A DNA stretch of 44,737 nucleotides from Dokdonella_A sp039926425 (GCF_039926425.1 NZ_JBDSWZ010000074.1:1-44737), one strand, 5' to 3'; positions 33,484 through 42,104 are shown, counted from the first letter of the stretch. Translations and numbers: made by a program. The notes: a model not told the origin generated them from the sequence alone.

Positions 33484-34241
33484 ACCTGCATGCCGTCCGC
33501 GCGATCTACCGTTTCGAAATGGCGCGCACGTTCCGCACGATCACCCAGTCGATCGCTTCGCCGGTACTGTCCACGTCGCTTTACTTCGTGGTGTTCGGCG
33601 CGGCGATCGGATCGCGCATGGGCGACGTCGGCGGCGTCAGCTATGGCGCCTTCATCATTCCCGGCCTGATCATGCTGTCGCTGCTCAACGAGAGCATCTC
33701 CAATGCATCGTTCGGCATCTACATGCCCAAATGGGCCGGCACGATCTTCGAGCTGCTGTCTGCGCCGGTGTCGTTCATCGAAGTGGTCCTGGGCTATGTT
33801 GGTGCCGCGGCGACGAAGTCTGTGATCCTCGGCATCCTGATTCTGGTCACCGCGCGCTTCTTCGTGCCGTACCACATCGAGCATCCGTTCTGGATGGCGT
33901 TCTTCCTCGTGCTGACCGCTATCACGTTCAGTCTGTTCGGTTTCATCATTGGCCTGTGGGCGGACGATTTCCAGAAGCTGCAGGTGATCCCGCTGATGGT
34001 GGTGACGCCACTCACCTTCCTCGGTGGTGCCTTCTACTCGATCAACATGCTGCCCCCGCTATGGCAGAAGATCACCCTGTTCAATCCTGTGGTCTATCTC
34101 ATCAGCGGATTCCGCTGGAGCTTCTACGGAATCTCCGATGTGAACGTGGTGGTCAGCGCGGTGGCGACGCTGGGGTTCCTGGCGCTGTGCCTGGTCGCGG
34201 TCTGGTGGATCTTTCGCACCGGCTACAAGCTCAAGAGCTGA
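33480..34241 (+). CDS. ABC-2 type transporter permease
   Basis: This 253-residue membrane protein has six hydrophobic segments and family-typical stretches: SPVLSTSLYFVVFGAAIGSR, YGAFIIPGLIMLSLLNESISN, FEVLLSAPVSFIEVVLGYVG-like (33745-33810) and VVTPLTFLGGAFYSINMLPP. These place it in the YadH/DrrB ABC-2 group. It overlaps the ATPase gene by 4 bp and completes the exporter, presumably as a 2+2 complex in the inner membrane. No substrate-binding protein or membrane-fusion partner is nearby, which fits small-molecule or polymer export. The stop is followed by about 100 bp before the ChaC-like gene. Confidence 0.92.
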   Translation: MNLHAVRAIYRFEMARTFRTITQSIASPVLSTSLYFVVFGAAIGSRMGDVGGVSYGAFIIPGLIMLSLLNESISNASFGIYMPKWAGTIFELLSAPVSFIEVVLGYVGAAATKSVILGILILVTARFFVPYHIEHPFWMAFFLVLTAITFSLFGFIIGLWADDFQKLQVIPLMVVTPLTFLGGAFYSINMLPPLWQKITLFNPVVYLISGFRWSFYGISDVNVVVSAVATLGFLALCLVAVWWIFRTGYKLKS

Positions 34242-34342
34242 GTCGCGCGGCCGACGTCGAGCGGGAGCATTCTGCAACCGGCGTCTTCGCATCCGGCAGG
34301 ACGCTTCGCTACGATGTTCAATTCTCCTGCTCAATCGCGCGC

Positions 34343-34912
34343 ATGTCGGCAGACACGATTGCCCTCAACCAGCGGATGAACCGTTTCGACGGCCAGCCGC
34401 AAGTGTGGCTGTTCGGCTACGGATCACTGATCTGGAAAACGGAGTTTCCGTTCATCGAGCGGCGTCGGGCAACCATTCGCAATTGGTCACGCCGCTTCTG
34501 GCAGGGGTCGCACGATCATCGCGGGACGCCCGATTCACCCGGGCGAGTGCTCACCCTGGTGCCGGACCACGGCTCCGTGTGCGCCGGCATGGGCTACCTG
34601 ATCACGCCGGAGGTGTTCGACCATCTCGATCATCGGGAGAAGAACGGTTATCTGCGGCACGTTGTCGAGCTCCGGTTCGACGATCACAGCGTCGACAACG
34701 GACTGATCTACATCGCCGACGAGAACAACGCCGCGTATCTCGGGCCGGCATCCGACGAGGAGATCGCGCGCCAGATCGACCGATCAACCGGACCAAGCGG
34801 AGACAATCGCGACTACCTCTTCCATCTCGCCGATGCGCTCCGCGAACTGGGTGAAGTGGATGTCCATGTGTTCGCGATCGAGCGTCATCTGCGCGGATTG
34901 CACGCCGCGTGA
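34343..34912 (+). CDS. ChaC-type gamma-glutamylcyclotransferase
   Basis: This 189-residue cytoplasmic enzyme of the ChaC family cleaves glutathione to 5-oxoproline and Cys-Gly. The binding loop VWLFGYGSLIWKTEF (about residues 21-35) and the catalytic Glu in LDHREKNGYLRH are present. RRFWQGSHDHRGTPDSPGRV is also diagnostic, and NAAYLGPASDEEIARQI closes the fold. The start ATG 34343 places the conserved loop at the usual distance; a TACGAT hexamer at 34311-34316 could be a -10 element. The open frame to 33731 runs into the permease gene in another frame and is a shadow. Glutathione turnover links loosely with the trxC, katG and peroxide theme. Confidence 0.9.
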   Translation: MSADTIALNQRMNRFDGQPQVWLFGYGSLIWKTEFPFIERRRATIRNWSRRFWQGSHDHRGTPDSPGRVLTLVPDHGSVCAGMGYLITPEVFDHLDHREKNGYLRHVVELRFDDHSVDNGLIYIADENNAAYLGPASDEEIARQIDRSTGPSGDNRDYLFHLADALRELGEVDVHVFAIERHLRGLHAA

Positions 34913-34939
34913 TCGATCACACACGTGCACAGCAGAAAC

Positions 34940-35113
34940 TCAAGTCTTCGGTTGCTTCGTCGCCCACATGTTGTCGACGAGATTCGGATAGCGGCGTCCG
35001 GCGGCGTTCGCACGGTCGCGTGCTGCGTTCTTCTGCGCCGTCGTCAACGACACTGGCGCCTTGCGCGCCTTCGGCAACGGGCGCTTCCACGGAGGCGGTT
35101 TCGGCTGGGTCAT
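34940..35113 (-). CDS. small basic conserved protein of unknown function
   Basis: This 57-residue protein, MTQPKPPPWKRPLPKARKA followed by PVSLTTAQKNAARDRANAAGRRYPNL, ends in VDNMWATKQPKT. The PPPWKRPLP core and the AGRRYPNLVDN motif recur in uncharacterised short proteobacterial proteins, so I believe it is a real gene rather than a spurious frame. It is rich in Lys, Arg and Pro, with a short predicted helix between, and could bind nucleic acid; that is a guess. There is no strong ribosome binding site. The larger open frame upstream to 35317 overlaps the diguanylate cyclase end and is not conserved-looking. Confidence 0.6.
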   Translation of the reverse strand: MTQPKPPPWKRPLPKARKAPVSLTTAQKNAARDRANAAGRRYPNLVDNMWATKQPKT

Positions 35114-35193
35114 CGGACAACTCGCGAAGGGCAGGCGCGAGCGTGCTGCAAGCGACTTGAATGGTTGCCGACCATCACCGCCCGCATCGGCTG

Positions 35194-36327
35194 TCAGCGG
35201 CGATCGGTTGAGAAACCGTCGCCGGAAACCAGCCTCGCGACCACGCGGTTGCGACCGCGCGCCTTGCCGATATAGAGCGCGCGGTCGGCGGCGGCGATCA
35301 GCGCGTCGGATGACCATGCGGACGCCGGTACGACCGCGCTCACTCCGACGCTGACCGTCACATAGGGCTCGACCGGCGAGGTCAGATGCGGCAACGCGAG
35401 CGATTCGACCCCACGCCGAAGTCGTTCGGCAACCCGCCGCGCGCTGCGAAGATCGCAGCCCGGCAGCAGCAAGGCGAACTCCTCGCCGCCGTAGCGCGCG
35501 ACCAGATCATCGTGTCCGCGCAGCGCCCGGAAACAGACGCCAGCCAGTTCGCGCAAGCATTCGTCGCCGTGCAGATGACCGCGCGCATCGTTGAGGGGCT
35601 TGAAGCAGTCGACATCGACCAGCAGCAGCGCGAGTGGGCACCCGGCGAGTGCGTGCTGCGACCATTCCAGCGCCATGCGCTCGTCGAAGCAGCGCCGGTT
35701 CGCGATGCCCGTGAGGCCATCACTCATCGAGAGTTGACGCAGTTTTCGATTGGCGATTTCGAGATCGCGCACAACGCGCGCGAAGTGGATCGCACCGGCA
35801 ATCTGGCGAGCGATCGCGTCGAAGACGGAGCACACCTCGGCAGTGAAGAAATTTGCGCTCGTGCTTTCGAGATTCAGCACGCCGTGCAGCCGGTCGCGAT
35901 GACGGATCGGAACCAGATATTCGGACTTCACATCGCGATTTCCGGGCACATAGTCCGGATCTCCTGACACATTGGAGATGAGTTGCGGTTGGCCGGTGCG
36001 CGCGCAACGTCCCGATACACCGATCGACACGGGCCAGGGCAGCCCGCCCGGGAGGTCGAGCGCGAGATGGCCGGACCATACTTCCTGCACGAAATGCTCT
36101 CCCTCCTCGTCGAGCATGATGATGCGGGCGATCGTCACCGGGAGACGTTGCGCAATACAGTCAACGATTCGCTGCAGCACGGCCTCCAGAGTCTCACCCT
36201 GCAACGCTTCGCTGGAAACGTGGGCGAGAATTTCCGTGAGCATCACGCGCCGACCGGCCGCGTCGAGCGCATCCCAGTTGGCGGCCGAGCCAAGCGCGTT
36301 CAGGTTGATGGCTGCGGAGTGGGTCAT
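35194..36327 (-). CDS. GAF-GGDEF diguanylate cyclase
   Basis: This soluble 377-residue signalling enzyme makes cyclic di-GMP. A GAF sensor domain (about residues 45-195; VSGRCARTGQPQLISNV, VPIRHRDRLHGVLNLES) precedes a short coiled linker (LEIANRKLRQLS) and a GGDEF domain with MSDGLTGIANRRCFDERM and ARYGGEEFALLLPG. The active-site GGEEF is intact. An RGHD stretch before it is one residue out of register with the usual inhibitory RxxD site, so product inhibition may be absent. The N-terminus lacks membrane helices, so the signal is intracellular. There is no EAL or PilZ partner in the window. Confidence 0.94.
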   Translation of the reverse strand: MTHSAAINLNALGSAANWDALDAAGRRVMLTEILAHVSSEALQGETLEAVLQRIVDCIAQRLPVTIARIIMLDEEGEHFVQEVWSGHLALDLPGGLPWPVSIGVSGRCARTGQPQLISNVSGDPDYVPGNRDVKSEYLVPIRHRDRLHGVLNLESTSANFFTAEVCSVFDAIARQIAGAIHFARVVRDLEIANRKLRQLSMSDGLTGIANRRCFDERMALEWSQHALAGCPLALLLVDVDCFKPLNDARGHLHGDECLRELAGVCFRALRGHDDLVARYGGEEFALLLPGCDLRSARRVAERLRRGVESLALPHLTSPVEPYVTVSVGVSAVVPASAWSSDALIAAADRALYIGKARGRNRVVARLVSGDGFSTDRR

Positions 36328-36505
36328 GCGCGACCGCTCGGACGACGTCTCAAGTCTATTACCAGTCGCCCCCGTTTACGGAATCCACCGAGCGACGCTC
36401 GATTCCGCTGCGACTGGACGACCTGCGTTCTGCGACAGGTCCGATGCCTGCTGCTGACGAAGAGGCCCGCATCGGAGCGAGCCTCCTTCCGCGCATCGCG
36501 TTGCG

Positions 36506-36868
36506 TCAGCTCTTCGACTGGCAGGCAAGAAGACTCTTGTCGTCGATAACCCAGTTGTCGGTCACGCCACACAACGCCACATCCTCTACCACGCATTCGT
36601 CTCCGTCTTCATCGACCACCTTGACATCCCACTTGCCGCATGGAACGCCGGTCAGCGTGAACTGGTCGCCGGTGTTGATCGTCTTCTTGCCCAGCTGGTC
36701 TTCGCCCCACTCGGTCTCGTTGGTGGGAGAAAAATACAATTCGTGAATGGCCCAGGCCGACTTGTTGACGACGACGATCTTTGACGCGGTCTTCTCGGCG
36801 AGCGCAGGAGCGGATGCAAGGACGAGCAACACTGAACCGAGCATGCTGAAACGAAGGATTTTCGACAC
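36506..36868 (-). CDS. small secreted acidic protein of unknown function
   Basis: This 120-residue protein has a signal peptide (LGSVLLVLASAPALA, cleavage near residue 24). The mature part KIVVVNKSAWAIHELYFSPTNETEWGEDQLGKKTI is followed by FTLTGVPCGKWDVKVVDEDGDECVV. The motif NKS-WAIHELYFS--N--EWG-DQLG recurs in many uncharacterised proteobacterial secreted proteins. Four cysteines suggest two disulfides. Translation starts at GTG 36868, with AGGAG seven bases upstream. It resembles in outline the protein at 30618-30962 (signal, N-K/T-S start, W-G, Gly-rich turn, acidic C-terminal half). No function is known. Confidence 0.78.
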   Translation of the reverse strand: MSKILRFSMLGSVLLVLASAPALAEKTASKIVVVNKSAWAIHELYFSPTNETEWGEDQLGKKTINTGDQFTLTGVPCGKWDVKVVDEDGDECVVEDVALCGVTDNWVIDDKSLLACQSKS

Positions 36869-37142
36869 GGGTTTTCTCCTGATGAATGGAAACGTCCAAC
36901 CGGATGTCGACCTCGAACGGCCGACTCATCATGGAGAGCAACGATCGGGCCAACCTGAAACTGTCACAACAGGACGGTCTGCAGGACGCGATTCCTCCTT
37001 CACGGTGAACCCCAAGACATCGGATTTGCGCGCGCGTGGAGCAGGCGAGTTCGCCGGAGGCGCTCGCGCGACGCATCCGGGTCGTCGGGCAGATCGGACG
37101 TGGATCGCAACAGAACGTCGAAAACGTGCTCGCGGCCGGTCG

Positions 37143-38048
37143 TCAGGCGGACTTGCGGAGTGTCCGATCGAACAGAGCCAGGGTTTTGCTCCAAGCTTGG
37201 CCCGCAGCCTCCTTGTCGTAGCGCGGCGTGGTGTCGTTGTTGAAACCGTGCTGGGTCCCGGCAGGCTGAAACAGCGTGTAGCGCGTGCCGGCTGCCTTCA
37301 ATGCCGCCTCGTAACCCGGCCACCCCGCGTTGACGCGCTCGTCGTTGCCCGCCAAGACCACGAGTACTTCTGCCTTGATTTTGGCAACGTCCTCGCTGGG
37401 CGGTGCCACGCCATAGAACGGGGCCGCCGCCGCCAGATGTGGCAGGCGCGTTGCAAGAAAATTGACGATACCGCCGCCATAGCAGAAGCCCACCGCGCCG
37501 ACGCGGCCGTTGCCACCTTCCACGTGCGCCAGCCATTCGGCAGCCGCGAGGAAATCTTCATGGGTCTTCGCCTGATCGAGCTTGCCGAAGAGGTCGCGCG
37601 CCGCGTCCTCGTCGCCCGGATAGCCTCCGAGCGGGAACAGCGCATCCGGCGCAAATGCGATGAAGCCATCGAGCGCAAGGCGGCGGGCGATATCCTCGAT
37701 GTGCGGGTTGAGGCCGCGATTTTCGTGAGCGACCAGCACCACAGGCGATTTCGCCGTCGCCTTCGCCGGTTGAGCGAGATAGCCACGCGCTTTTCCGTAG
37801 CCGTTCGGTGATGGAAAATCGACCGACTTCACGCGAATCCGAGCATCGTCGGGCTTCACCTGTTGCGCCTGTGCAAACTTCGGACTGAGCGCGTCGAGCA
37901 AGGCCGCCGCGCCACTCGCGCCGATGGCAAACCGCGCGGCACTCGACAGAAAGCCACGTCGATCAATCTGACCATGCACGTACTGGTCGAACAGGCGCAG
38001 CACTTCAGGGTCGAAATCGCTTGCCTTGGACTGCTTGCCATCAGACAT
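37143..38048 (-). CDS. Tat-exported dienelactone hydrolase family protein
   Basis: This 301-residue alpha/beta hydrolase has an N-terminal twin-arginine signal (DRRGFLSSAARFA then a hydrophobic stretch to AQA near residue 63). Catalytic residues of the dienelactone hydrolase family are visible: Cys in VGAVGFCYGGG, Asp in VVLAGNDERVN and His in GTQHGFNND. VVLVAHENRGLNPHIEDIARRLALDG is the characteristic N-terminal core. It should act on lactones or esters in the periplasm; the substrate is unknown. AAGGAG seven bases before ATG 38048 fixes the start, against a longer open frame to 38462. The ybiI gene lies 50 bp upstream on the same strand. Confidence 0.92.
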   Translation of the reverse strand: MSDGKQSKASDFDPEVLRLFDQYVHGQIDRRGFLSSAARFAIGASGAAALLDALSPKFAQAQQVKPDDARIRVKSVDFPSPNGYGKARGYLAQPAKATAKSPVVLVAHENRGLNPHIEDIARRLALDGFIAFAPDALFPLGGYPGDEDAARDLFGKLDQAKTHEDFLAAAEWLAHVEGGNGRVGAVGFCYGGGIVNFLATRLPHLAAAAPFYGVAPPSEDVAKIKAEVLVVLAGNDERVNAGWPGYEAALKAAGTRYTLFQPAGTQHGFNNDTTPRYDKEAAGQAWSKTLALFDRTLRKSA

Positions 38049-38098
38049 CGGAAACTCCTTTGAACAGGTGGTCGGATGCGAAACCGTCGCTTCGCGCA

Positions 38099-38365
38099 TC
38101 AGCGAAGCTGACTGTCCTTGCTGCCGCGCCGGTTGTAGCCGCTGGCAGAGCCTTGCGCATGGTCGTGGATCTCCTGGCAGGCGACGCACAGGCGTACACC
38201 TGGCACGGCTTCGCGTCGCGCCTTCGGAATGCGCGCATCGCAATCCTCGCAGCGCGCGAGACCCGGCCCTTTCGGGAGCTGGCTGCGCGCGCGCTTCACT
38301 GCATCGCCGACGGTTGCGTCGATCTGATCCTGCACCGCGCCGTCTCCGGCCCAACCGGTCGCCAT
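38099..38365 (-). CDS. ybiI: DksA/TraR-family zinc finger protein YbiI
   Basis: This 88-residue protein is the same length as E. coli YbiI and starts MATGWAGDGAVQDQIDATV. It has the C4 zinc finger CEDCDARIPKARREAVPGVRLCVAC and ends SGYNRRGSKDSQLR, the YbiI signature. The four cysteines are in place. The long N-terminal coiled coil of DksA is missing, so direct action in the RNA polymerase channel like DksA is uncertain. ATG 38365 with GGAG nine bases upstream marks the start; the ORF reaching 38554 is longer but non-homologous. The Tat hydrolase gene is downstream and may be cotranscribed. Confidence 0.93.
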   Translation of the reverse strand: MATGWAGDGAVQDQIDATVGDAVKRARSQLPKGPGLARCEDCDARIPKARREAVPGVRLCVACQEIHDHAQGSASGYNRRGSKDSQLR

Positions 38366-38627
38366 GATGTTCTCCAGGGATTGCCACGATCGACGACGAG
38401 AATAGCGCCGACCGGATGAACTGATTCGGGATGATGGAACCGCGCGCCAACCCTTGCTCCAACGCGTCTGAATTGCACGCCGTGCCGCTACATGGGGCGC
38501 GTCCGCGGCAACGTCAAGCGTTGCTCGATTCCGGGGTGAAGCGTTCCCGCACAAAACGATCGGTCACAGCCAGAACGAACCGCACGCACGCCCGCCCGCG
38601 CAGGCACTGCGAGGCAACGCGTGGGCC

Positions 38628-40076
38628 TCAGCGCACGATTGCGTGGATGAGCATCGCGGGCAGCCACGTGAAGAGCCCGGACAGTGCGACCGAAATGTAC
38701 AGCAGGCCGAACACCACCACCCCCATCAGCACCGCGAGCAACGCGCACACAGGCGCGAGGATGACCCACGCCCAACCGGGTATTGTCCGCTCCAAACGCG
38801 GCGACACGCGCGCGCCCATCAGACCGAGTGCCTGCAGGCGTCGATCCAGCGAAGGCGCCATCGGCACACTCGCGCGGCCGAGGATGCTGCGCGCGCCGAT
38901 CAGCCCGCTCGGCACTACGCACAGATGGGCGATCCAGCTTCCGAAGGCCCCGTCGACCGGCGCTCCCCGCAGTTTTTCCAGCGCGTGCCCCAGCGTGTCG
39001 GGGTCGCGAGTCAGTCGCACCGCCGTCGCGTCCGCCATCGACTTGCGTCGACGCCAGGTGAGCGCGAGCAGCGGACCGAGCACCAGTGCGCACAGCAACC
39101 CGCCGAAGAAGCCGCTGATCGCGAGCGGACCTGCGAGCGGCATCCAGAGCAGGGTTTTCCAGGGAATCCTGTCGGACCTGTCGGCTGGAGCCGGCGCAGT
39201 GTCCGAACGCTCCGGCTCGAACGGATTGGTGAGCTCCATGACCAGCTCGCCATCGCGGGCGCTGCCGCCGGGTTTGAGCGCCGCGAGCAGGAGTTTCAAA
39301 AATCGACGCGCGCCCTCACGATCGGTGAACGACGTTCCGAGTTTCGAGATCAGCCCGAACAGGCCGAGCATCGTTGCGATGCGTGCGCCGATCCGCATGT
39401 CGCCGTTGGCGATCGACCCGACCAGATGAGCGGCAATGCCCTGCAACTGGGCGCGATCCAGTTCGACGAGCAGGCCCGTCGTGACGACGATGGTGGCATG
39501 CGCCCTGTCGGCACCGAACGCTGCCGCGTTCACCGCACTGGTTGGCGCGACGAGCACACGCGGCATCGCCAGGCCGGCAGCCACCGCCATTTCGCCGACG
39601 ACGTTGGCAAACCGCTGCTCGGCAAGCACGCCGCGATCGATGGGTCGCGCGAGGGCTGCGATGGAATCGCTCCCCATCGCCTCGCGCGTGATGCGTCCGA
39701 GCGTGCGCACCGCAAGCGCCATCACGACGAGACCCGGCAGCGACGCAACGACCGCGAGTTGGAGCCAGCGTGCGGCGGGAATGCTTTCCAGATGATCGGT
39801 TGTCTCGGACATCACCTGGGTGATGTCGCGTATCAGATCCGGCGTCGCGACGACATGGTTCGCGACATCGAGCAGCAGGCCAACGATCGCGTACAGCAAC
39901 GGCGACATCAGCACGGCGACCACGAACGCCAGTACGATCGCGCAGAGCGCGGCGATCAGCGAGACCCGCAGCGCCGCGCGCCGGTGGCGCTCGATGCCGG
40001 CGAAGAATCCCTCGCGTTCGGCTGGCGTGAAGGGCGCCACGGAAGACCCGTCTGCGGACGGTGGATCGGTCGTCAT
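38628..40076 (-). CDS. M48-fold membrane protein lacking zinc ligands (pseudopeptidase)
   Basis: This 482-residue membrane protein is built like an M48 (HtpX/Ste24-type) metallopeptidase. It has N-terminal helices (about 33-70 and 105-125), LAEQRFANVVGEMAVAAGLAMPRVLVAPTSAVNAAAFG-type core (39520-39625), LQGIAAHLVGSIANGDMR and ADATAVRLTRDPDTLGHALEKL. In active enzymes the central motif is HExxH, but here it reads HLVGS, and the later Glu ligand position reads Lys (RKSMAD). Thus Glu, the second His and the third ligand are all replaced, so proteolysis is not expected. It may be a scaffold or regulator. The start ATG 40076 is uncertain, since the frame is open to 40661. Divergent from the DGPF gene. 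Confidence 0.8.
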   Translation of the reverse strand: MTTDPPSADGSSVAPFTPAEREGFFAGIERHRRAALRVSLIAALCAIVLAFVVAVLMSPLLYAIVGLLLDVANHVVATPDLIRDITQVMSETTDHLESIPAARWLQLAVVASLPGLVVMALAVRTLGRITREAMGSDSIAALARPIDRGVLAEQRFANVVGEMAVAAGLAMPRVLVAPTSAVNAAAFGADRAHATIVVTTGLLVELDRAQLQGIAAHLVGSIANGDMRIGARIATMLGLFGLISKLGTSFTDREGARRFLKLLLAALKPGGSARDGELVMELTNPFEPERSDTAPAPADRSDRIPWKTLLWMPLAGPLAISGFFGGLLCALVLGPLLALTWRRRKSMADATAVRLTRDPDTLGHALEKLRGAPVDGAFGSWIAHLCVVPSGLIGARSILGRASVPMAPSLDRRLQALGLMGARVSPRLERTIPGWAWVILAPVCALLAVLMGVVVFGLLYISVALSGLFTWLPAMLIHAIVR

Positions 40077-40301
40077 CGTGTTGGAATGTCCGGAGGGAGC
40101 GCCGGCGGAACGCCGTTGCTCGACCTCCATACGGGAAACGGCCCGCCCGTCCGACAACGTCCGGGCGCGTGCCGACCTTCGACCGACGCGGCACCATGTC
40201 CCCCGGCGCGCATCGATCGGCCGACCTGTCCAAATGCGACAATCGCAAACGTCATCGTAGTGGCGGCATCCTGGCCGTCGACCATCACGAGGAAGGCAAC
40301 C

Positions 40302-40649
40302 ATGCAGTATCTGTTGATGTTGTATTCGGACGAGAGCGGTTGGGACGCGATGAGCGAAGTCGAGCGCGGACACGGAATCGCCGCCTACACCGCCTACACC
40401 GAAGCGCTGCAAAAGGCCGGTGCGCTGGCCGGATCGAACCGGCTGCAGCCGTCCGCATCGGCGACCACCGTGCGCTTGAAAGACGGCAAGCCGAACGTGC
40501 TCGATGGGCCGTATGCCGAGTCGAAGGAACAGCTCGGTGGCTACTACCTCATCGAAGCGGCCGATCTCGACGCGGCGCTGGCCTGGGCAGCGCGTTGCCC
40601 CGGAGCGGGTCATGGCACCATCGAGGTGCGTCCGGTCTGGTCGATGTAG
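40302..40649 (+). CDS. DGPF/YciI-like protein paired with ECF42 sigma factor
   Basis: This 115-residue YCII-fold protein starts MQYLLMLYSDESGWDAM and contains KPNVLDGPYAESKEQLGGYYLIEAADLDAALAWAARCPGA. DGPY replaces the classical DGPF. Such proteins are regularly encoded next to ECF42 sigma factors and are thought to be their targets or partners; here the sigma gene begins 54 bp downstream on the same strand. GAGGAAGG about five bases before ATG 40302 is a strong ribosome binding site. The reading frame is open far upstream, opposite the M48-like gene, but that part is antisense shadow. The biochemical role is unknown. Confidence 0.92.
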   Translation: MQYLLMLYSDESGWDAMSEVERGHGIAAYTAYTEALQKAGALAGSNRLQPSASATTVRLKDGKPNVLDGPYAESKEQLGGYYLIEAADLDAALAWAARCPGAGHGTIEVRPVWSM

Positions 40650-40703
40650 GGGCGATCGCATGTCGTGGACGCCGCAAGGTGGACACCTGATGCGGACCGC
40701 TGC

Positions 40704-41981
40704 ATGACGCTTGCCGGGATCAATCCGATCGATGCTGCACGTGCAACCGCCGAGGCGGTTGCACGTCGCAGTTACGGCAAGCTCGTCGCCTTTCTCGCTG
40801 CGCGGTCGCGCGATGTCGCTGCAGCGGAAGACGCGCTGGCGGACGCATTCGCGATCGCGTTGGCGGATTGGCCGCGCACCGGTTGCCCGACGAATCCGGA
40901 AGCGTGGCTGCTGACGGTGTCACGCAGGAAGCTGATCGATCGCGCGCGCCAGCAGGACATTGCGCTGGCCGCCGCAGCCGAGCTGCAACGGATGGCCGAC
41001 ACACTCGACGCCGCGCCGGACGATGCGACGATCCCCGACCATCGGCTGGCACTGATGTTCGCCTGCGCGCATCCGGCGATCGACGCCGGCGTTCGCGCGC
41101 CGTTGATGTTGCAGGCAGTACTCGGACTCGACGCTCGCCGGATCGCCGCCGCGTTCCTCATGTCGCCGGCAGCGATCGGCAAGCGTCTCGGCCGCGCGAA
41201 GGAGAAAATCCGCCAGGCGGCAATCCCGTTTCGGGTCCCCGCACGCGACGAACTCTACGGACGACTCGAAACCGTCCTCGATGCGGTCTACGCGGCCTTC
41301 GGCCACGGCTGGGCGGATCCTGCAGGAATCGATGCGACCCGCCGCAATCTGGCCGACGAAACGATTTTCCTCGCCCGCCTCCTCGTCACCTTGATGCCGA
41401 ACGAGGCGGAATGCGCCGGACTGCTCGCCTGCCTGCTGCACGCACACGCCCGCCGCGCCGCGAGGCGCGACGCGAACGGCGACTACGTGCCGCTGACCGA
41501 ACAGGACACGTCTGCCTGGGACGCGTCGATGATCGAGGAAGCGGAAGCCGCGCTCCGACGCGCGAGCGCGATGCACCAGATCGGGCGGTACCAATTGGAA
41601 GCGGCGCTGCAATCGGCGCAGGTCGAGCGACGACGCAGCGGCAAGGACGTCTCCCGTGCACTCGTGCAACTCCATGACGCGCTTGCGAAACGACTCGATT
41701 CCCCAGTCGCCGCGGTCAATCGCGCACTGGCCATCGCGGATCTCAGCGGCGCTGCGGCAGCGCTTGAAGCAATGCCCGATCCGGCCACGGACTCCCGCCT
41801 CGTCGGTTATCAACCGTACTGGGCGGCACTCGCCGATCTGCTGGCGCGCAACGGAGCCGATGCAGACGCACACGCGGCGTACGACATGGCGATTGCGCTC
41901 GAGAGCGACGATGCGGTCCGGCGTTTCCTGCGGCGGCGTCAGGGCCTGCTGGGTTCCGTCGTCGTGCGGTCAGAAATGTGA
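40704..41981 (+). CDS. ECF42-group RNA polymerase sigma factor with TPR-like C-terminal extension
   Basis: This 425-residue sigma-70-family extracytoplasmic-function regulator has region 2 (about residues 20-85: YGKLVAFLAARSRDVAAAEDALADAFAIAL, PNPEAWLLTVSRRKLIDRAR-like) and region 4 (about 120-165: LMLQAVLGLDARRIAAAFLMSPAAIGKRLGRAKEKIR). A long helical extension to the end includes YQLEAALQS and SPVAAVNRALAIADLSG. This size and the DGPF neighbour place it in ECF42, which works without a classical anti-sigma factor and uses the extension for control. There is no anti-sigma gene nearby. The start ATG 40704 has no clear Shine-Dalgarno sequence. A perfect inverted repeat lies inside codons 12-21. 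Confidence 0.9.
   Translation: MTLAGINPIDAARATAEAVARRSYGKLVAFLAARSRDVAAAEDALADAFAIALADWPRTGCPTNPEAWLLTVSRRKLIDRARQQDIALAAAAELQRMADTLDAAPDDATIPDHRLALMFACAHPAIDAGVRAPLMLQAVLGLDARRIAAAFLMSPAAIGKRLGRAKEKIRQAAIPFRVPARDELYGRLETVLDAVYAAFGHGWADPAGIDATRRNLADETIFLARLLVTLMPNEAECAGLLACLLHAHARRAARRDANGDYVPLTEQDTSAWDASMIEEAEAALRRASAMHQIGRYQLEAALQSAQVERRRSGKDVSRALVQLHDALAKRLDSPVAAVNRALAIADLSGAAAALEAMPDPATDSRLVGYQPYWAALADLLARNGADADAHAAYDMAIALESDDAVRRFLRRRQGLLGSVVVRSEM
40739..40766. repeat. perfect 13-bp-arm inverted repeat inside the 5' end of the ECF42 gene
   Basis: ACGTGCAACCGCC (40739-40751), a GA spacer and GGCGGTTGCACGT (40754-40766) are exact reverse complements, starting 35 bases after the ATG. In mRNA this is a very stable hairpin; in DNA it is a two-fold symmetric site. 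It codes for the end of DAARATAEAVARR. It could limit translation, end transcription early or bind a regulator; none of these is shown by the sequence. Confidence 0.6.
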
Positions 41982-42104
41982 CCGTCGTGACCGGCAAACC
42001 CTCCATCGTGCGGATAGATCGCATGCGTGAACTGTTCGCCGCGTCATGGATCGCGGCGAATGTCCGGTCCACAGTTCGCTCCGGATGGGACACCGGTGCA
42101 CGGC

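Noticed and set aside
38643..40649. 668-codon plus-strand open frame opposite the M48-like gene
   Set aside because: Its upstream 550 codons are low-complexity Arg/Gln/His-rich antisense shadow; only the last 115 codons (the DGPF gene from 40302) are real.
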